A DNA stretch of 24,701 bases from an uncultured Oscillospiraceae bacterium. GTDB taxonomy: Bacteria > Bacillota_A > Clostridia > Oscillospirales > Oscillospiraceae. The notes beneath the pieces were generated by a model. The model had not been told where the DNA came from, did not search any database, and saw only the letters and a list, made by a program, of their open reading frames with translations. The translations under genes were made by a program, and so were the position numbers. The stretch is from positions 1 through 24,701 of the forward strand of contig CALXGC010000120.1 in the NCBI GenBank assembly GCA_944387755.1. The letters are read 5' to 3'. Position 1 is the stretch's first letter. The number at the start of each line of letters is the position of its first letter. Positions 18,035-24,352 of this stretch are shown piece by piece.

Positions 18035-18694
18035 TCATCTTTCCGATTCTTCCGCCCAGTCCCGCCGGCCTTCAAACCTCTCCAGCAGCTTCTCCGCCAG
18101 GGGGCGGACCAGACTGCGGATGGAGCAGCCGGGGGCGCGGACGCCGGCCAGCTCCATGGCCTGCCGCTGCTTTTCCGTTTGGGCGGTATAGGGGTAGACG
18201 CCGAACAGGAAGGGCAGAAGGGCGTAGAGAAATCCGCTGACGTCCTCCGCCGTCATGGCGGGGAAAAATTTCTCCAGGCAGCGGGTGAGGGCCTCCAGGG
18301 CGGCGGCATAGGCCCGCTTGAAGTCCGCCAGATTTTCCAGCCGGCTGTTGACCTCCATGTCATAGAGATTCATGCTCATCAGCTTGAGCATACACCTCCG
18401 CCGCTCCAGGGTGCGGGCCAGGGCGCCGGCAAACGCTCCGGCGGTCATGGACCGGCGGGACAGCAGGCGCTTCAGGTCCGCGGTCCAGCTCTCGTACTCC
18501 CGCTGGAGCAGGGCCAAAAAGATCTCCTCCTTGGTCTGAAAGTAGTTGTAAATAGACGTGCGGGTGAAGGAGGTCTTTTCTCCAATGTCCCGGATGGTGA
18601 TGTCCCGAAAACTCATGGTCTCATAGAGGGCGGCGCAGGCGTTGACAATCTCCTCCCGCCGGGCGCGGGTCAGCGTCTCTGAGCTTCTGGGCAT
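18035..18694 (-). CDS. TetR/AcrR-family transcriptional regulator
   Basis: A 219-aa regulator. Residues about 14-60 form the TetR N-terminal domain, with the helix-turn-helix TIRDIGEKTSFTRTSIYNYF at about 33-52, a close match to the family signature. The C-terminal ligand domain is diverged, as is usual, and its inducer cannot be read from sequence. It starts 4 nt after the stop of the flavodoxin gene and lies 12 nt before the oxidoreductase gene, so it sits in the middle of a three-gene operon. The operon promoter carries two matching inverted repeats (19189-19201 and 19225-19237). The simplest reading is that this protein represses its own operon until a redox-active or electrophilic ligand binds. 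Confidence 0.93.
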   Translation of the reverse strand: MPRSSETLTRARREEIVNACAALYETMSFRDITIRDIGEKTSFTRTSIYNYFQTKEEIFLALLQREYESWTADLKRLLSRRSMTAGAFAGALARTLERRRCMLKLMSMNLYDMEVNSRLENLADFKRAYAAALEALTRCLEKFFPAMTAEDVSGFLYALLPFLFGVYPYTAQTEKQRQAMELAGVRAPGCSIRSLVRPLAEKLLERFEGRRDWAEESER

Positions 18695-18698
18695 GTCC

Positions 18699-19166
18699 TC
18701 ACCGCTCCAGGACGGACTTCGCCCAGGCCGCTCCGCCGCTGTTCACCAGCCTGCCCTGCTGCCAGGCCGCCTTGGGGCAGCGCTCCCGCAGGCTCTTCTC
18801 CGCCCGGCCCACGCCGCTCCCTCCGGAGGTGGCGAAGGGAATCAGCGTCTTGCCGGAAAAGTCATAGCCCTCCAGGAACGTATCCACAATCCGGGGCTCC
18901 ACCCCCCACCAGATGGGAAAGCCCACAAACACCGTCTCATACTGTCCCATATCCTCCACCGGCTCCGCCACGGCGGGACGGCAGGCCGGGTCCCGCATCT
19001 CCCTGGTGCTGCGGCTCCCCTTGTCCATCCAGTTCAGGTCCGCCGCCGTATAGGGCTCCGCCGGCCGGATCTCGTACAGGTCCGCCCCCGTGGCCTGGGC
19101 CATCTCCCTGGCCGCGCGGGCCGTCACGCCGCTGGCGGAAAAATAGGCAATCAAAACCTTGCGCAT
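18699..19166 (-). CDS. Flavodoxin
   Basis: A 155-aa flavodoxin of the Flavodoxin_4 type. It opens with KVLIAYFSASGVT, the phosphate-binding loop that grips FMN. GFPIWWGVEPRIVDTFL (about 83-99) and FATSGGSGVGRAEKSL (about 113-128) supply the isoalloxazine-binding loops. It carries low-potential electrons in the cytoplasm. The ATG at 19166 is used because GAGGAG lies 8 nt upstream; the longer frame to 19241 would include the promoter and operators. It is the first gene of the flavodoxin-TetR-oxidoreductase operon. The co-encoded Isf-like protein is a plausible electron partner (inference). Confidence 0.92.
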   Translation of the reverse strand: MRKVLIAYFSASGVTARAAREMAQATGADLYEIRPAEPYTAADLNWMDKGSRSTREMRDPACRPAVAEPVEDMGQYETVFVGFPIWWGVEPRIVDTFLEGYDFSGKTLIPFATSGGSGVGRAEKSLRERCPKAAWQQGRLVNSGGAAWAKSVLER

Positions 19167-19188
19167 GACAAACGCTCCTCTCTTATTC

Positions 19189-19237
19189 TGACAGTATGTC
19201 ATTGTCCGTACTATAGCACGATTCTGACACAGCGTCA
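19189..19237. promoter_or_regulatory. Paired operators (TGACA-N3-YGTCA) flanking the redox operon promoter
   Basis: Two inverted repeats share the same design: TGACAGTATGTCA (19189-19201) and TGACACAGCGTCA (19225-19237). Both are preceded by ATTC. One covers the -35 and the other lies just after the start site; their centres are 36 nt apart. They are the natural candidates for binding by the operon's own TetR protein. Confidence 0.65.
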
Positions 19238-19238
19238 A
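19210..19238 (-). promoter_or_regulatory. Promoter of the flavodoxin-TetR-oxidoreductase operon
   Basis: On the minus strand TTGACG (19238-19233) and TATAGT (19215-19210) are exactly 17 nt apart, a near-consensus sigma-A promoter. It starts transcription about 37 nt before the flavodoxin ATG. Confidence 0.85.
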
Positions 19239-19258
19239 CATTCCCCGTAAAATTTTCC

Positions 19259-19548
19259 GCCCCCTTTCACAAGGGGGGCGGGCGGCCGCAGGGACCGCCC
19301 CTACGCAAACAACGGACGTTGCCGCTCCAAAAGCCTCCCCCTTCGGGGGAGGTGCCGAGCGAAGCGAGGCGGAAGGGGTTTAACCGGCGGGCGGGTCTTG
19401 GACCCGCCCCTACGGCAACGGATGTTGTATGCACCAAAGCCTCCCCCTTCGGGGGAGGTGCCGAGCGAAGCGAGGCGGAAGGGGTAAAAAACGACGGCCC
19501 GGCGCGCCCGCCGGTTCGGAATTCCCCCGCCGCCTTTCACAAGGGGCA
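19259..19548. repeat. Mosaic GC-rich palindromic repeat cluster 3
   Basis: The cluster fills the gap between the redox operon promoter and the typA terminator. The module CCTCCCCCTTCGGGGGAGG followed by TGCCGAGCGAAGCGAGGCGG occurs twice (from about 19336 and 19440). Palindromes built on GCGGGCGG...CCGCCCCTACG occur at about 19267-19303 and 19388-19413. Fragments of the CGGCCCGGCGCGCC and CCGCCGCCTTTCACAAGGGG modules close the cluster. No gene is seen. Confidence 0.8.
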
Positions 19549-19559
19549 GACAACGGACG

Positions 19560-19598
19560 CAAAAAAAGCAAGCGCCGTTCCCATGCGGGAACGGCGCT
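19560..19598 (-). terminator. Intrinsic terminator of typA
   Basis: On the minus strand a perfect 12-bp stem (19598-19587 with 19582-19571) and a 4-nt loop are followed within 4 nt by a run of T (complement of 19560-19567). It lies 7 nt after the typA stop. Confidence 0.92.
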
Positions 19599-19605
19599 TA
19601 TGTTA

Positions 19606-21435
19606 TCAGCCTTTTTTCTTGGAGGCCTCTTTCATGCGCTCGCCGTGGTCGAGAATACGCTTGCGCAGGCGGAGGTTTTCCGGGGTGCACTCCAGCAGCT
19701 CGTCGTCGGCCAGGAACTCCAGGCACTGTTCCATGGACATCTGCTTGGGGGTCGTCAGGCGCAGGGCCTCGTCGGAGCCGGAGGCCCGCATATTGGTGAG
19801 CTGTTTTTTCTTACAGACGTTGACGGAGATGTCCTCGGCCTTGGGGGTCTCGCCCACAATCATGCCGGCGTACACGGGGGTGCCGGCGCCGATGAACAGG
19901 GCGCCCCGCTCCTGGGCGTTGAAGAGGCCGTAGGTGACGGCCTCGCCGGTCTCGAAGGCCACCAGGGAGCCGGTGGACCGGCGCTGGATGTCGCCCTTCA
20001 TCGGCTCATAGTGGTCGAAGACGGAGGCCATAATGCCCTCGCCCTTGGTGTCGGTCAAAAACTCGTTGCGGTAGCCGAACAGGCCCCGGGAGGGGACCAT
20101 GAACTCCAGCTTGGTGCGGCTGCCCACGGGGGTCATGTTCTGCAGGTCGGCCCGGCGGGACTGGAGCTTATTGATGACCGCGCCGGTGTAGTCGTTGGGC
20201 ACGTCGGCCACCAGCAGCTCGATGGGCTCGCACTTTTTGCCGTCGATCTCCTGGAAGAGGACGCGGGGGGGAGACACCTGGAACTCATAGCCCTCCCGGC
20301 GCATGGTCTCCATCAGGATGGACAGGGACATCTCGCCCCGGCCGGCCACGTTAAAGGAGTCGGTGGAGTTCTCCACCTCGCTGACCCGGAGGGACACGTC
20401 CTTCAGGGTCTCCCGGAACAGGCGGTCCCGGAGCTGGCGGCTGGTGACGAACTTGCCCTCCCGCCCGGCGAAGGGGGAGTCGTTGACGGAGAAGGTCATT
20501 TCAATGGTGGGGGCGGAAATTTTGACGAACTCGATGGGCTCCACGCAGTCGGGGACGCAGATGGTGTCGCCGATGGTCACGTCGCCGATGCCGCTCATGG
20601 CGATGATATTGCCGGCGGAGGACTCCTGGACGGGGACCTTGGCCAGGCCGTCAAACTCGTACAGGGCGGTGGCCTTGGCCTTCTTGGGGGCGGCGTCCGG
20701 GTCGTGGTAGTTGCACACGGCGATCTCCTGGTTCTGCTTGATGGTTCCCCGCTCGATGCGGCCGATGGCGATGCGGCCCACGAACTCGTTGTAGTCGATG
20801 GAGGAGACCAGCATCTGGAAGGGGGCCTCCACGTCGGCCTCCGGGGCGGGGATATACTCCAGGATGGTGTCGAAGAGGGGTTTCAGGTCGCTGCCCGCCT
20901 CGTTGGGCTGGACGGAGGCGGTGCCCTGCCGGCCGGAGCAGAAGAGCATGGGGGAGTCCAGCTGCTCGTCGGTGGCGTTCAGGTCCATGAGCAGCTCCAG
21001 CACCTCGTCGATGACCTCGTACACCCGCTGGTCGGGGCGGTCGATCTTGTTCACCACCACAATGACCCGGTGGCCCAGCTCCAGGGCCTTGCTGAGCACA
21101 AAGCGGGTCTGGGGCATGGGGCCCTCGGCGGCGTCCACCAGAAGAATGACGCCGTTGACCATCTTCAGAATGCGCTCCACCTCGCCGCCGAAGTCGGCGT
21201 GGCCCGGCGTGTCCACAATGTTGATCTTCACGCCGTTGTACTCCACGGCGGTGTTTTTGGCCAGAATGGTAATGCCGCGCTCCCGCTCCAGGTCGTTGGA
21301 GTCCATGACCCGGTCCACCACGGTCTGGTTCTCCCGGTAGACGCCGGACTGCTTGAGCATCTGGTCCACCAGGGTGGTCTTGCCGTGGTCCACGTGGGCG
21401 ATAATGGCTACGTTTCTCAGTTTCTCATTGCGCAT
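19606..21435 (-). CDS. typA: Translational GTPase TypA/BipA
   Basis: A 609-aa ribosome-binding GTPase of the TypA/BipA family, involved in 50S assembly and in growth under stress or cold. G1 is AHVDHGKTT (residues 13-21). G2 (RERGITI), G3 (DTPGH), G4 (NKIDRP) and a G5-like CSGRQG follow in order. Domain II, the EF-G-like domains III and V, and the BipA-specific C-terminal domain (from about DTKGEGIMASVFDHY) are all present. The final KKKG tail is typical, and the length matches the family. The start at ATG 21435 is preceded by AGGAGGA; the frame continues 35 codons upstream but without a ribosome binding site. It is monocistronic, with its own promoter and terminator, and divergent from the SOS-type gene. 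Confidence 0.97.
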   Translation of the reverse strand: MRNEKLRNVAIIAHVDHGKTTLVDQMLKQSGVYRENQTVVDRVMDSNDLERERGITILAKNTAVEYNGVKINIVDTPGHADFGGEVERILKMVNGVILLVDAAEGPMPQTRFVLSKALELGHRVIVVVNKIDRPDQRVYEVIDEVLELLMDLNATDEQLDSPMLFCSGRQGTASVQPNEAGSDLKPLFDTILEYIPAPEADVEAPFQMLVSSIDYNEFVGRIAIGRIERGTIKQNQEIAVCNYHDPDAAPKKAKATALYEFDGLAKVPVQESSAGNIIAMSGIGDVTIGDTICVPDCVEPIEFVKISAPTIEMTFSVNDSPFAGREGKFVTSRQLRDRLFRETLKDVSLRVSEVENSTDSFNVAGRGEMSLSILMETMRREGYEFQVSPPRVLFQEIDGKKCEPIELLVADVPNDYTGAVINKLQSRRADLQNMTPVGSRTKLEFMVPSRGLFGYRNEFLTDTKGEGIMASVFDHYEPMKGDIQRRSTGSLVAFETGEAVTYGLFNAQERGALFIGAGTPVYAGMIVGETPKAEDISVNVCKKKQLTNMRASGSDEALRLTTPKQMSMEQCLEFLADDELLECTPENLRLRKRILDHGERMKEASKKKG

Positions 21436-21475
21436 ACTTTGCTGTCCTCCTGCAATCAATCCAAGCAATACAAAA

Positions 21476-21513
21476 GCGCCCCCGGCGCATCTACACAGAG
21501 CGCACCGGGGCGC
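21476..21513 (-). promoter_or_regulatory. Terminator-like hairpin in the typA leader
   Basis: On the minus strand GCGCCCCGGTGCG (21513-21501) can pair with TGCGCCGGGGGCGC (21489-21476) with one bulged base. The 3' arm is followed at once by TTTTGTATT. It lies between the typA promoter and start codon, about 40 nt before the ATG, where an attenuator would sit. No ligand-binding domain was recognised. Confidence 0.5.
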
Positions 21514-21557
21514 GGACTCCGGTTCGGGGTTCCCCCTCACATCCGTTCAGACGGTCT

Positions 21558-21586
21558 ATTATACCGCCTTTTGTTGGGAAACGCAA
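21558..21586 (-). promoter_or_regulatory. Promoter of typA
   Basis: On the minus strand TTGCGT (21586-21581) and a perfect TATAAT (21563-21558) are separated by 17 nt. It gives a leader of about 115 nt that contains the terminator-like hairpin. Confidence 0.8.
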
Positions 21587-21671
21587 CGAGTTTCTATAAA
21601 AACTCACACAAAATTGCCCCCTCCACCCCCTGGATGTTTTTGTCAGAAAAGCGGAACCATGGGGAAAGAGA

Positions 21672-21701
21672 TGTGGAAAAACCGGTGGAAACTGTGGAAA
21701 A
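21672..21701. repeat. Three close GTGGAAA direct repeats (two TGTGGAAAA)
   Basis: GTGGAAA occurs at 21673-21679, 21685-21691 and 21694-21700. The outer two extend to TGTGGAAAA, one base from the DnaA box TGTGGATAA, and are 21 bp apart (two helical turns). They lie in the typA/SOS-gene divergent region, about 45-75 bp upstream of the SOS-type promoter. Their function is unknown. Confidence 0.5.
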
Positions 21702-21744
21702 CCCGGCCTGAACGGGGCTGAGAGAAAAAATTTAGCCGCCCCTC

Positions 21745-21773
21745 TTGACAAACTCGAACAATTGTTTTATAGT
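21745..21773 (+). promoter_or_regulatory. Near-consensus promoter of the SOS-type small gene
   Basis: TTGACA (21745-21750) and TATAGT (21768-21773) are exactly 17 nt apart. This is the strongest promoter in the window by eye, consistent with a gene that is kept off by a repressor until needed. Confidence 0.9.
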
Positions 21774-21792
21774 TAGGTCGAACAGTAGTTCC
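21755..21792. promoter_or_regulatory. Two LexA (SOS) boxes
   Basis: Box 1 is CGAACAATTGTTTT (21755-21768), lying in the spacer between -35 and -10. Box 2 is CGAACAGTAGTTCC (21779-21792), lying over the start site. The Firmicutes LexA consensus is CGAAC-N4-GTTCG; box 2 matches 9 of 10 fixed positions and box 1 matches 8 of 10. Both also fit the clostridial GAAC-N4-GTTY form. Their starts are 24 bp apart. Two boxes on a strong promoter imply tight repression and DNA-damage induction. Confidence 0.8.
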
Positions 21793-21898
21793 CAGTCCGC
21801 CGGCAGTCCGTTCTATGGGACCGCCCGGCGCATAAACTGAGAATGTCCGGCAGCAAAATGGGGATTGCGCCTGCAGGCGCTGTTTGGAGGGAATTGCA

Positions 21899-22162
21899 AT
21901 GCAGACACGGTACTATGCCACTGAGAATTTTATCCGGCACACGGACAACGTGGTGGACCTGACGGAGTACCGCCGCCGCCTGGAGCAGGCCCGGCAGGAA
22001 CAGGCCCCGGAGGACACCCCGGCCGCGCTGCTCCCCCCCGCCGTCCAGCCGGAGCCCCCGCGGCGGAAGCGCCTGAGTCCGGCGGCGGTTCTGGACCTGT
22101 GCGCCAGCGTGGGGGTGGTGCTGATGACTCTGGCCTTTACCCTTCAGATACTGGTGTTTTAG
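21899..22162 (+). CDS. Putative SOS-induced small tail-anchored membrane protein
   Basis: An 87-aa protein with no named function that I recognise. The ATG at 21899 is preceded by GGAGGG at 7 nt; the frame's earlier TTG overlaps that site. Residues 1-30 are polar and look structured (RYYATENFIRHTDNVVDL then TEYRRRLEQA). Residues 31-55 are a Pro/Glu/Ala-rich linker, and RRKR (about 55-58) is a positive-inside signal. Residues about 63-87 are one hydrophobic helix ending at the C-terminus (LASVG-type core, LTLQILVF-like end), so the N-terminal part should face the cytoplasm. The two LexA boxes on its promoter suggest a DNA-damage role. By analogy with YneA (Bacillus) and SidA (Caulobacter), which are SOS-induced membrane division inhibitors, a division-checkpoint role is a reasonable hypothesis. 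It has no LysM domain, so it is not a YneA homologue. Confidence 0.8.
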   Translation: MQTRYYATENFIRHTDNVVDLTEYRRRLEQARQEQAPEDTPAALLPPAVQPEPPRRKRLSPAAVLDLCASVGVVLMTLAFTLQILVF

Positions 22163-22760
22163 CCCCTTCCGCCCCGATTCGGGGCATACAACATCCGTTG
22201 CCGTAGGGGCGGCCCTTGCGGCCGCCCGCCGGTTAAACCCCTTCCGCCTCGCTTCGCTCGGCACCTCCCCCGGAGGGGGAGACTCTGGAGCGTTAACGTC
22301 CGTTGTTGCCGTAGGGGCGGCCCTTGCGGCCGCCCGCCGGTTAAACCCCTTCCGCCTCGCTTCGCTCGGCACCTCCCCCGAAGGGGGAGGCTCTGGAGCG
22401 TCAACGTCCGTTGTTGCCGTAGGGGCGGCCTGCGGTCGCCCGCCGGTTAAACCCCTTCCGCCTCGCTTCGCTCGGCACCTTCCCCGAAGGGGGAGGCTTT
22501 GGCGGCGCGCCGGGTCGTCGCGCCCTACACACACGTCCGCCCCCTCATCCGGCGCTTCGCGCCACCTTCCCCCCTGCGGGGGGAAGGCTTTGGTGCGTAC
22601 AACATCCGTTGCCGTAGGGGCGGCCCTTGCGGCCGCCCGCCCCCTTTTGAAAGGGGGTGCCGCCGAAGGCGGCGGGGGATTGCGTTCCACGCATACGTCC
22701 GTTGGTTTAACCACGGTGAGCGGGCGCACAATGTGCGCCCCTACGGCCTTTCCCTGCGGG
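22163..22760. repeat. Mosaic GC-rich palindromic repeat cluster 4
   Basis: This is the largest cluster of the family, about 600 bp without a credible gene. It contains the 108-bp tandem array (22201-22500). A further CCTTCCCCCCTGCGGGGGGAAGG palindrome lies near 22564-22586. GTAGGGGCGGCCCTTGCGGCC follows near 22614, then CCCCCTTTTGAAAGGGGG near 22640, a CCGCCGAAGGCGG hairpin near 22660, and GGGCGCACAATGTGCGCCC near 22721. Minus-strand reading frames through it (CRAKRGGRG-type peptides) are repeat translations, not genes. Confidence 0.85.
22201..22500. repeat. 108-bp tandem array (about 2.8 copies)
   Basis: Units start at 22201, 22309 and 22417, each beginning CCGTAGGGGCGGCC, so the period is exactly 108 bp. 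Each unit contains the GGCGGCC...GGCCGCC palindrome, then GGTTAAACCCCTTCCGCC, TCGCTTCGCTCGGCACC, a CCCCGAAGGGG palindrome, and a spacer with AACGTCCGTTGTTG. The units differ at a handful of positions; the third lacks a few bases of the first palindrome and is cut short. Confidence 0.9.
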
Positions 22761-22781
22761 GGAAGGCCCAGCTTTTTGAAG

Positions 22782-22811
22782 AAAAAACGGCGGAGCAAAC
22801 CGCCGTTTTTT
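22782..22811. terminator. Intrinsic terminator after the SOS gene and repeats
   Basis: A perfect 12-bp stem (22782-22793 with 22800-22811) has a 6-nt loop. The arms are A6 and T6, so it can work on both strands. It lies just before the next promoter and insulates the kinase-like gene. Confidence 0.88.
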
Positions 22812-22813
22812 CG

Positions 22814-22842
22814 TTGTAATCCGCAGAAAGAGCCGCTATAAT
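22814..22842 (+). promoter_or_regulatory. Promoter of the cytidylate-kinase-like/amidotransferase genes
   Basis: TTGTAA (22814-22819) and a perfect TATAAT (22837-22842) are 17 nt apart. The start site would be about 48 nt before the ATG at 22897. Confidence 0.85.
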
Positions 22843-22896
22843 AGGGGCAGAAGGGCGGATATACCGCCCGCCAGATTCGGCAGGAGGTGCGCTTTT

Positions 22897-23523
22897 ATGA
22901 GCAGCTACGTTGTTTCCATCAGCCGGGAATTCGGCAGCGGCGGCCGTATCATCGGCAAGCGGCTGGCGGAGCGCCTGGGCATTCCGTGCTATGACCGCAC
23001 GCTGATCCAAAAGACGGCGGAGAAGAGCGGCCTTTCCCCGGAGTTCATCGCGCGGGCGGAGGAGCGGGCCAAGAGCCGTCTGCACCTCCCCCTGTCGGCG
23101 CTGGGCTCCGGCATGTCCGGCTATGTCCCCCAGGGCGTGCCGGTGAGCCTCCAGGCGTTTTTCGCCCAGTCGGAGGTCATCCGGGAGCTGGCGGACCAGG
23201 GCCCCTGCGTCATTGTGGGCCGGTGCAGCGACTATGTGCTGGGCGAGCGGCCGGAGTGCCTGAAAATCTTCATCCACGCCCCCATGGAGGACCGGGTGGC
23301 CCGCTGCGGAGCGGACTACGGCGTCACCGCCCCCAACCTCACCGAGCGGGTGAAGGAGATGGACCGGGGCCGGGCCAACTACTACAGCTATTACACCGGA
23401 CACACCTGGGGGGACATGCGCCTGTATGACCTGACCATCAACTCCAGCGCCACCGGGCTGGACGGAGCGGCGGAGCTCATCGCCGCCCTGGTCCGCCTGC
23501 GGGAGGAGCAGGGGTGGAAGTGA
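22897..23523 (+). CDS. Cytidylate kinase-like family protein
   Basis: A 208-aa P-loop protein of the cytidylate kinase-like family (Pfam PF13189), common in Clostridia and distinct from the essential Cmk. Residues 7-25 (SISREFGSGGRIIGKRLAE) are the family's P-loop, in which the GxxxxGK of true kinases is modified to GSGGRIIGK. CVIVGRCSDYVL (about 105-116) and the Arg/Tyr-rich RANYYSYYTG segment (about 164-173) are also characteristic. A nucleotide or small-molecule kinase activity is presumed, but the substrate is not known. The ATG at 22897 follows AGGAGG at 9 nt. Its last 10 nt overlap the start of the amidotransferase gene, implying translational coupling. Confidence 0.9.
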   Translation: MSSYVVSISREFGSGGRIIGKRLAERLGIPCYDRTLIQKTAEKSGLSPEFIARAEERAKSRLHLPLSALGSGMSGYVPQGVPVSLQAFFAQSEVIRELADQGPCVIVGRCSDYVLGERPECLKIFIHAPMEDRVARCGADYGVTAPNLTERVKEMDRGRANYYSYYTGHTWGDMRLYDLTINSSATGLDGAAELIAALVRLREEQGWK

Positions 23524-24155
23524 CGCGCATTCAGATCTCCGGCCCGGCGGGACGGATGGACCGCTACAGCCAGGCGGTGGAGCGGGCCGGCGGCGTCCCG
23601 GTTCCCGGCTATGCCCCGGCTCCGGACCCGTCCTGCGCCGGGCTGGTGCTGTGCGGCGGACCGGACCTGGACCCGGCCCTGTTCGGGCAGGAGAACCGGG
23701 GCTCCGGCCCGCCGGACCCGGTGCGGGACCGGGCGGAACTGGCGCTGATTCGATTTTACATGGACCGGGGGCTGCCCATTCTGGGGGTGTGCCGGGGAAT
23801 TCAGATTCTCAACGTCTGCCTGGGCGGCACAGTGCTCCAGGACCTGGGGGAGCGGAACGCCCTCCACAAAGGGGAGCGGGATGTGTTCCACCCTGTGCAG
23901 ACCGCGCCGGGGAGCCTGCTGGAGCGCCTCTTCGGCCCGGCGCCCACCGTCAACAGCGCCCACCACCAGGCGGCGGACCGCCTGGGTGAGGGGCTCCGCC
24001 TCACTGCCTGGGCCCCGGACGGCACGGTGGAGGGGGTGGAACACCTGACGCTCCCCATTGCCGCCGTCCAGTTCCACCCGGAACGCCTTCCCGGCCCGGA
24101 GGATACCAGGCCGGGAGACGCCCTCTTCCGCTGGCTGACCGAACAGGCAAAATGA
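23514..24155 (+). CDS. Class I glutamine amidotransferase-like gamma-glutamyl hydrolase (PuuD/peptidase C26 type)
   Basis: A 213-aa enzyme of the gamma-glutamyl-GABA hydrolase/peptidase C26 family. The nucleophile is Cys93 in LGVCRGIQILNV. The GGPDLDP motif (about 48-54) is the oxyanion-side hallmark of this family, and FHPER supplies His188 and Glu190, so the triad is complete. HHQAADRLG corresponds to the usual NSxHHQ block. It would hydrolyse gamma-glutamyl amides in the cytoplasm; the exact substrate (gamma-glutamyl-GABA, a peptide, or another amide) is unknown. It is about 40 residues shorter than E. coli PuuD. The start is GTG 23514 with GGAGGA 6 nt upstream, overlapping the preceding gene; GTG 23520 is an alternative. 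Confidence 0.9.
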   Translation: MEVTRIQISGPAGRMDRYSQAVERAGGVPVPGYAPAPDPSCAGLVLCGGPDLDPALFGQENRGSGPPDPVRDRAELALIRFYMDRGLPILGVCRGIQILNVCLGGTVLQDLGERNALHKGERDVFHPVQTAPGSLLERLFGPAPTVNSAHHQAADRLGEGLRLTAWAPDGTVEGVEHLTLPIAAVQFHPERLPGPEDTRPGDALFRWLTEQAK

Positions 24156-24167
24156 CGTCCGCCCTTT

Positions 24168-24327
24168 GCCCCCTTTTGAAAGGGGGCGCCGCCGAAGGCG
24201 GCGGGGGGATTCCGAACCAGCGGGCGCGCCGGGTCGTCGCGCCCCACGGATACGTCCGCTATTTGCTCCCTTTTGAGAGGCGGCGGGGGATTGCGTCACA
24301 GCGGGCGCACAATGTGCGCCCCTACGG
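24168..24327. repeat. Mosaic GC-rich palindromic repeat cluster 5
   Basis: Modules present are CCCCCTTTTGAAAGGGGGC (about 24169-24187), CCGCCGAAGGCGGCGGGGG (about 24189-24207), GCGGGCGCGCCGGGTCGTCGC (about 24220-24240) and GGGCGCACAATGTGCGCCC (about 24303-24321). They match parts of the clusters near 971 and 22500-22740. No gene and no T-tailed terminator are seen. Confidence 0.8.
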
Positions 24328-24352
24328 CTTTTGGGAAGGAGTCTGTAAGCAT

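Noticed and set aside
17234..18682. Plus-strand 482-codon frame
   Set aside because: It starts in repeat DNA and runs antisense through the oxidoreductase and TetR genes; no motif and no ribosome binding site.
21672..21701. Replication origin
   Set aside because: Only two imperfect DnaA-like boxes, no AT-rich unwinding region and no dnaA or dnaN nearby; listed only as an unexplained repeat.
19429..21711. Plus-strand 760-codon frame opposite typA
   Set aside because: Antisense shadow of typA that also reads through repeat DNA and the divergent promoter region.
22201..22500. CRISPR array
   Set aside because: The 108-bp units repeat over their entire length with no variable spacers of constant size, and no cas genes are present.
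21773..22798. Minus-strand 341-codon frame through the SOS gene and repeat cluster
   Set aside because: Most of it is translated repeat (AKRGGRG-type peptides), it covers the LexA boxes, and it has no ribosome binding site. The plus-strand 87-aa gene has a promoter and ribosome binding site.
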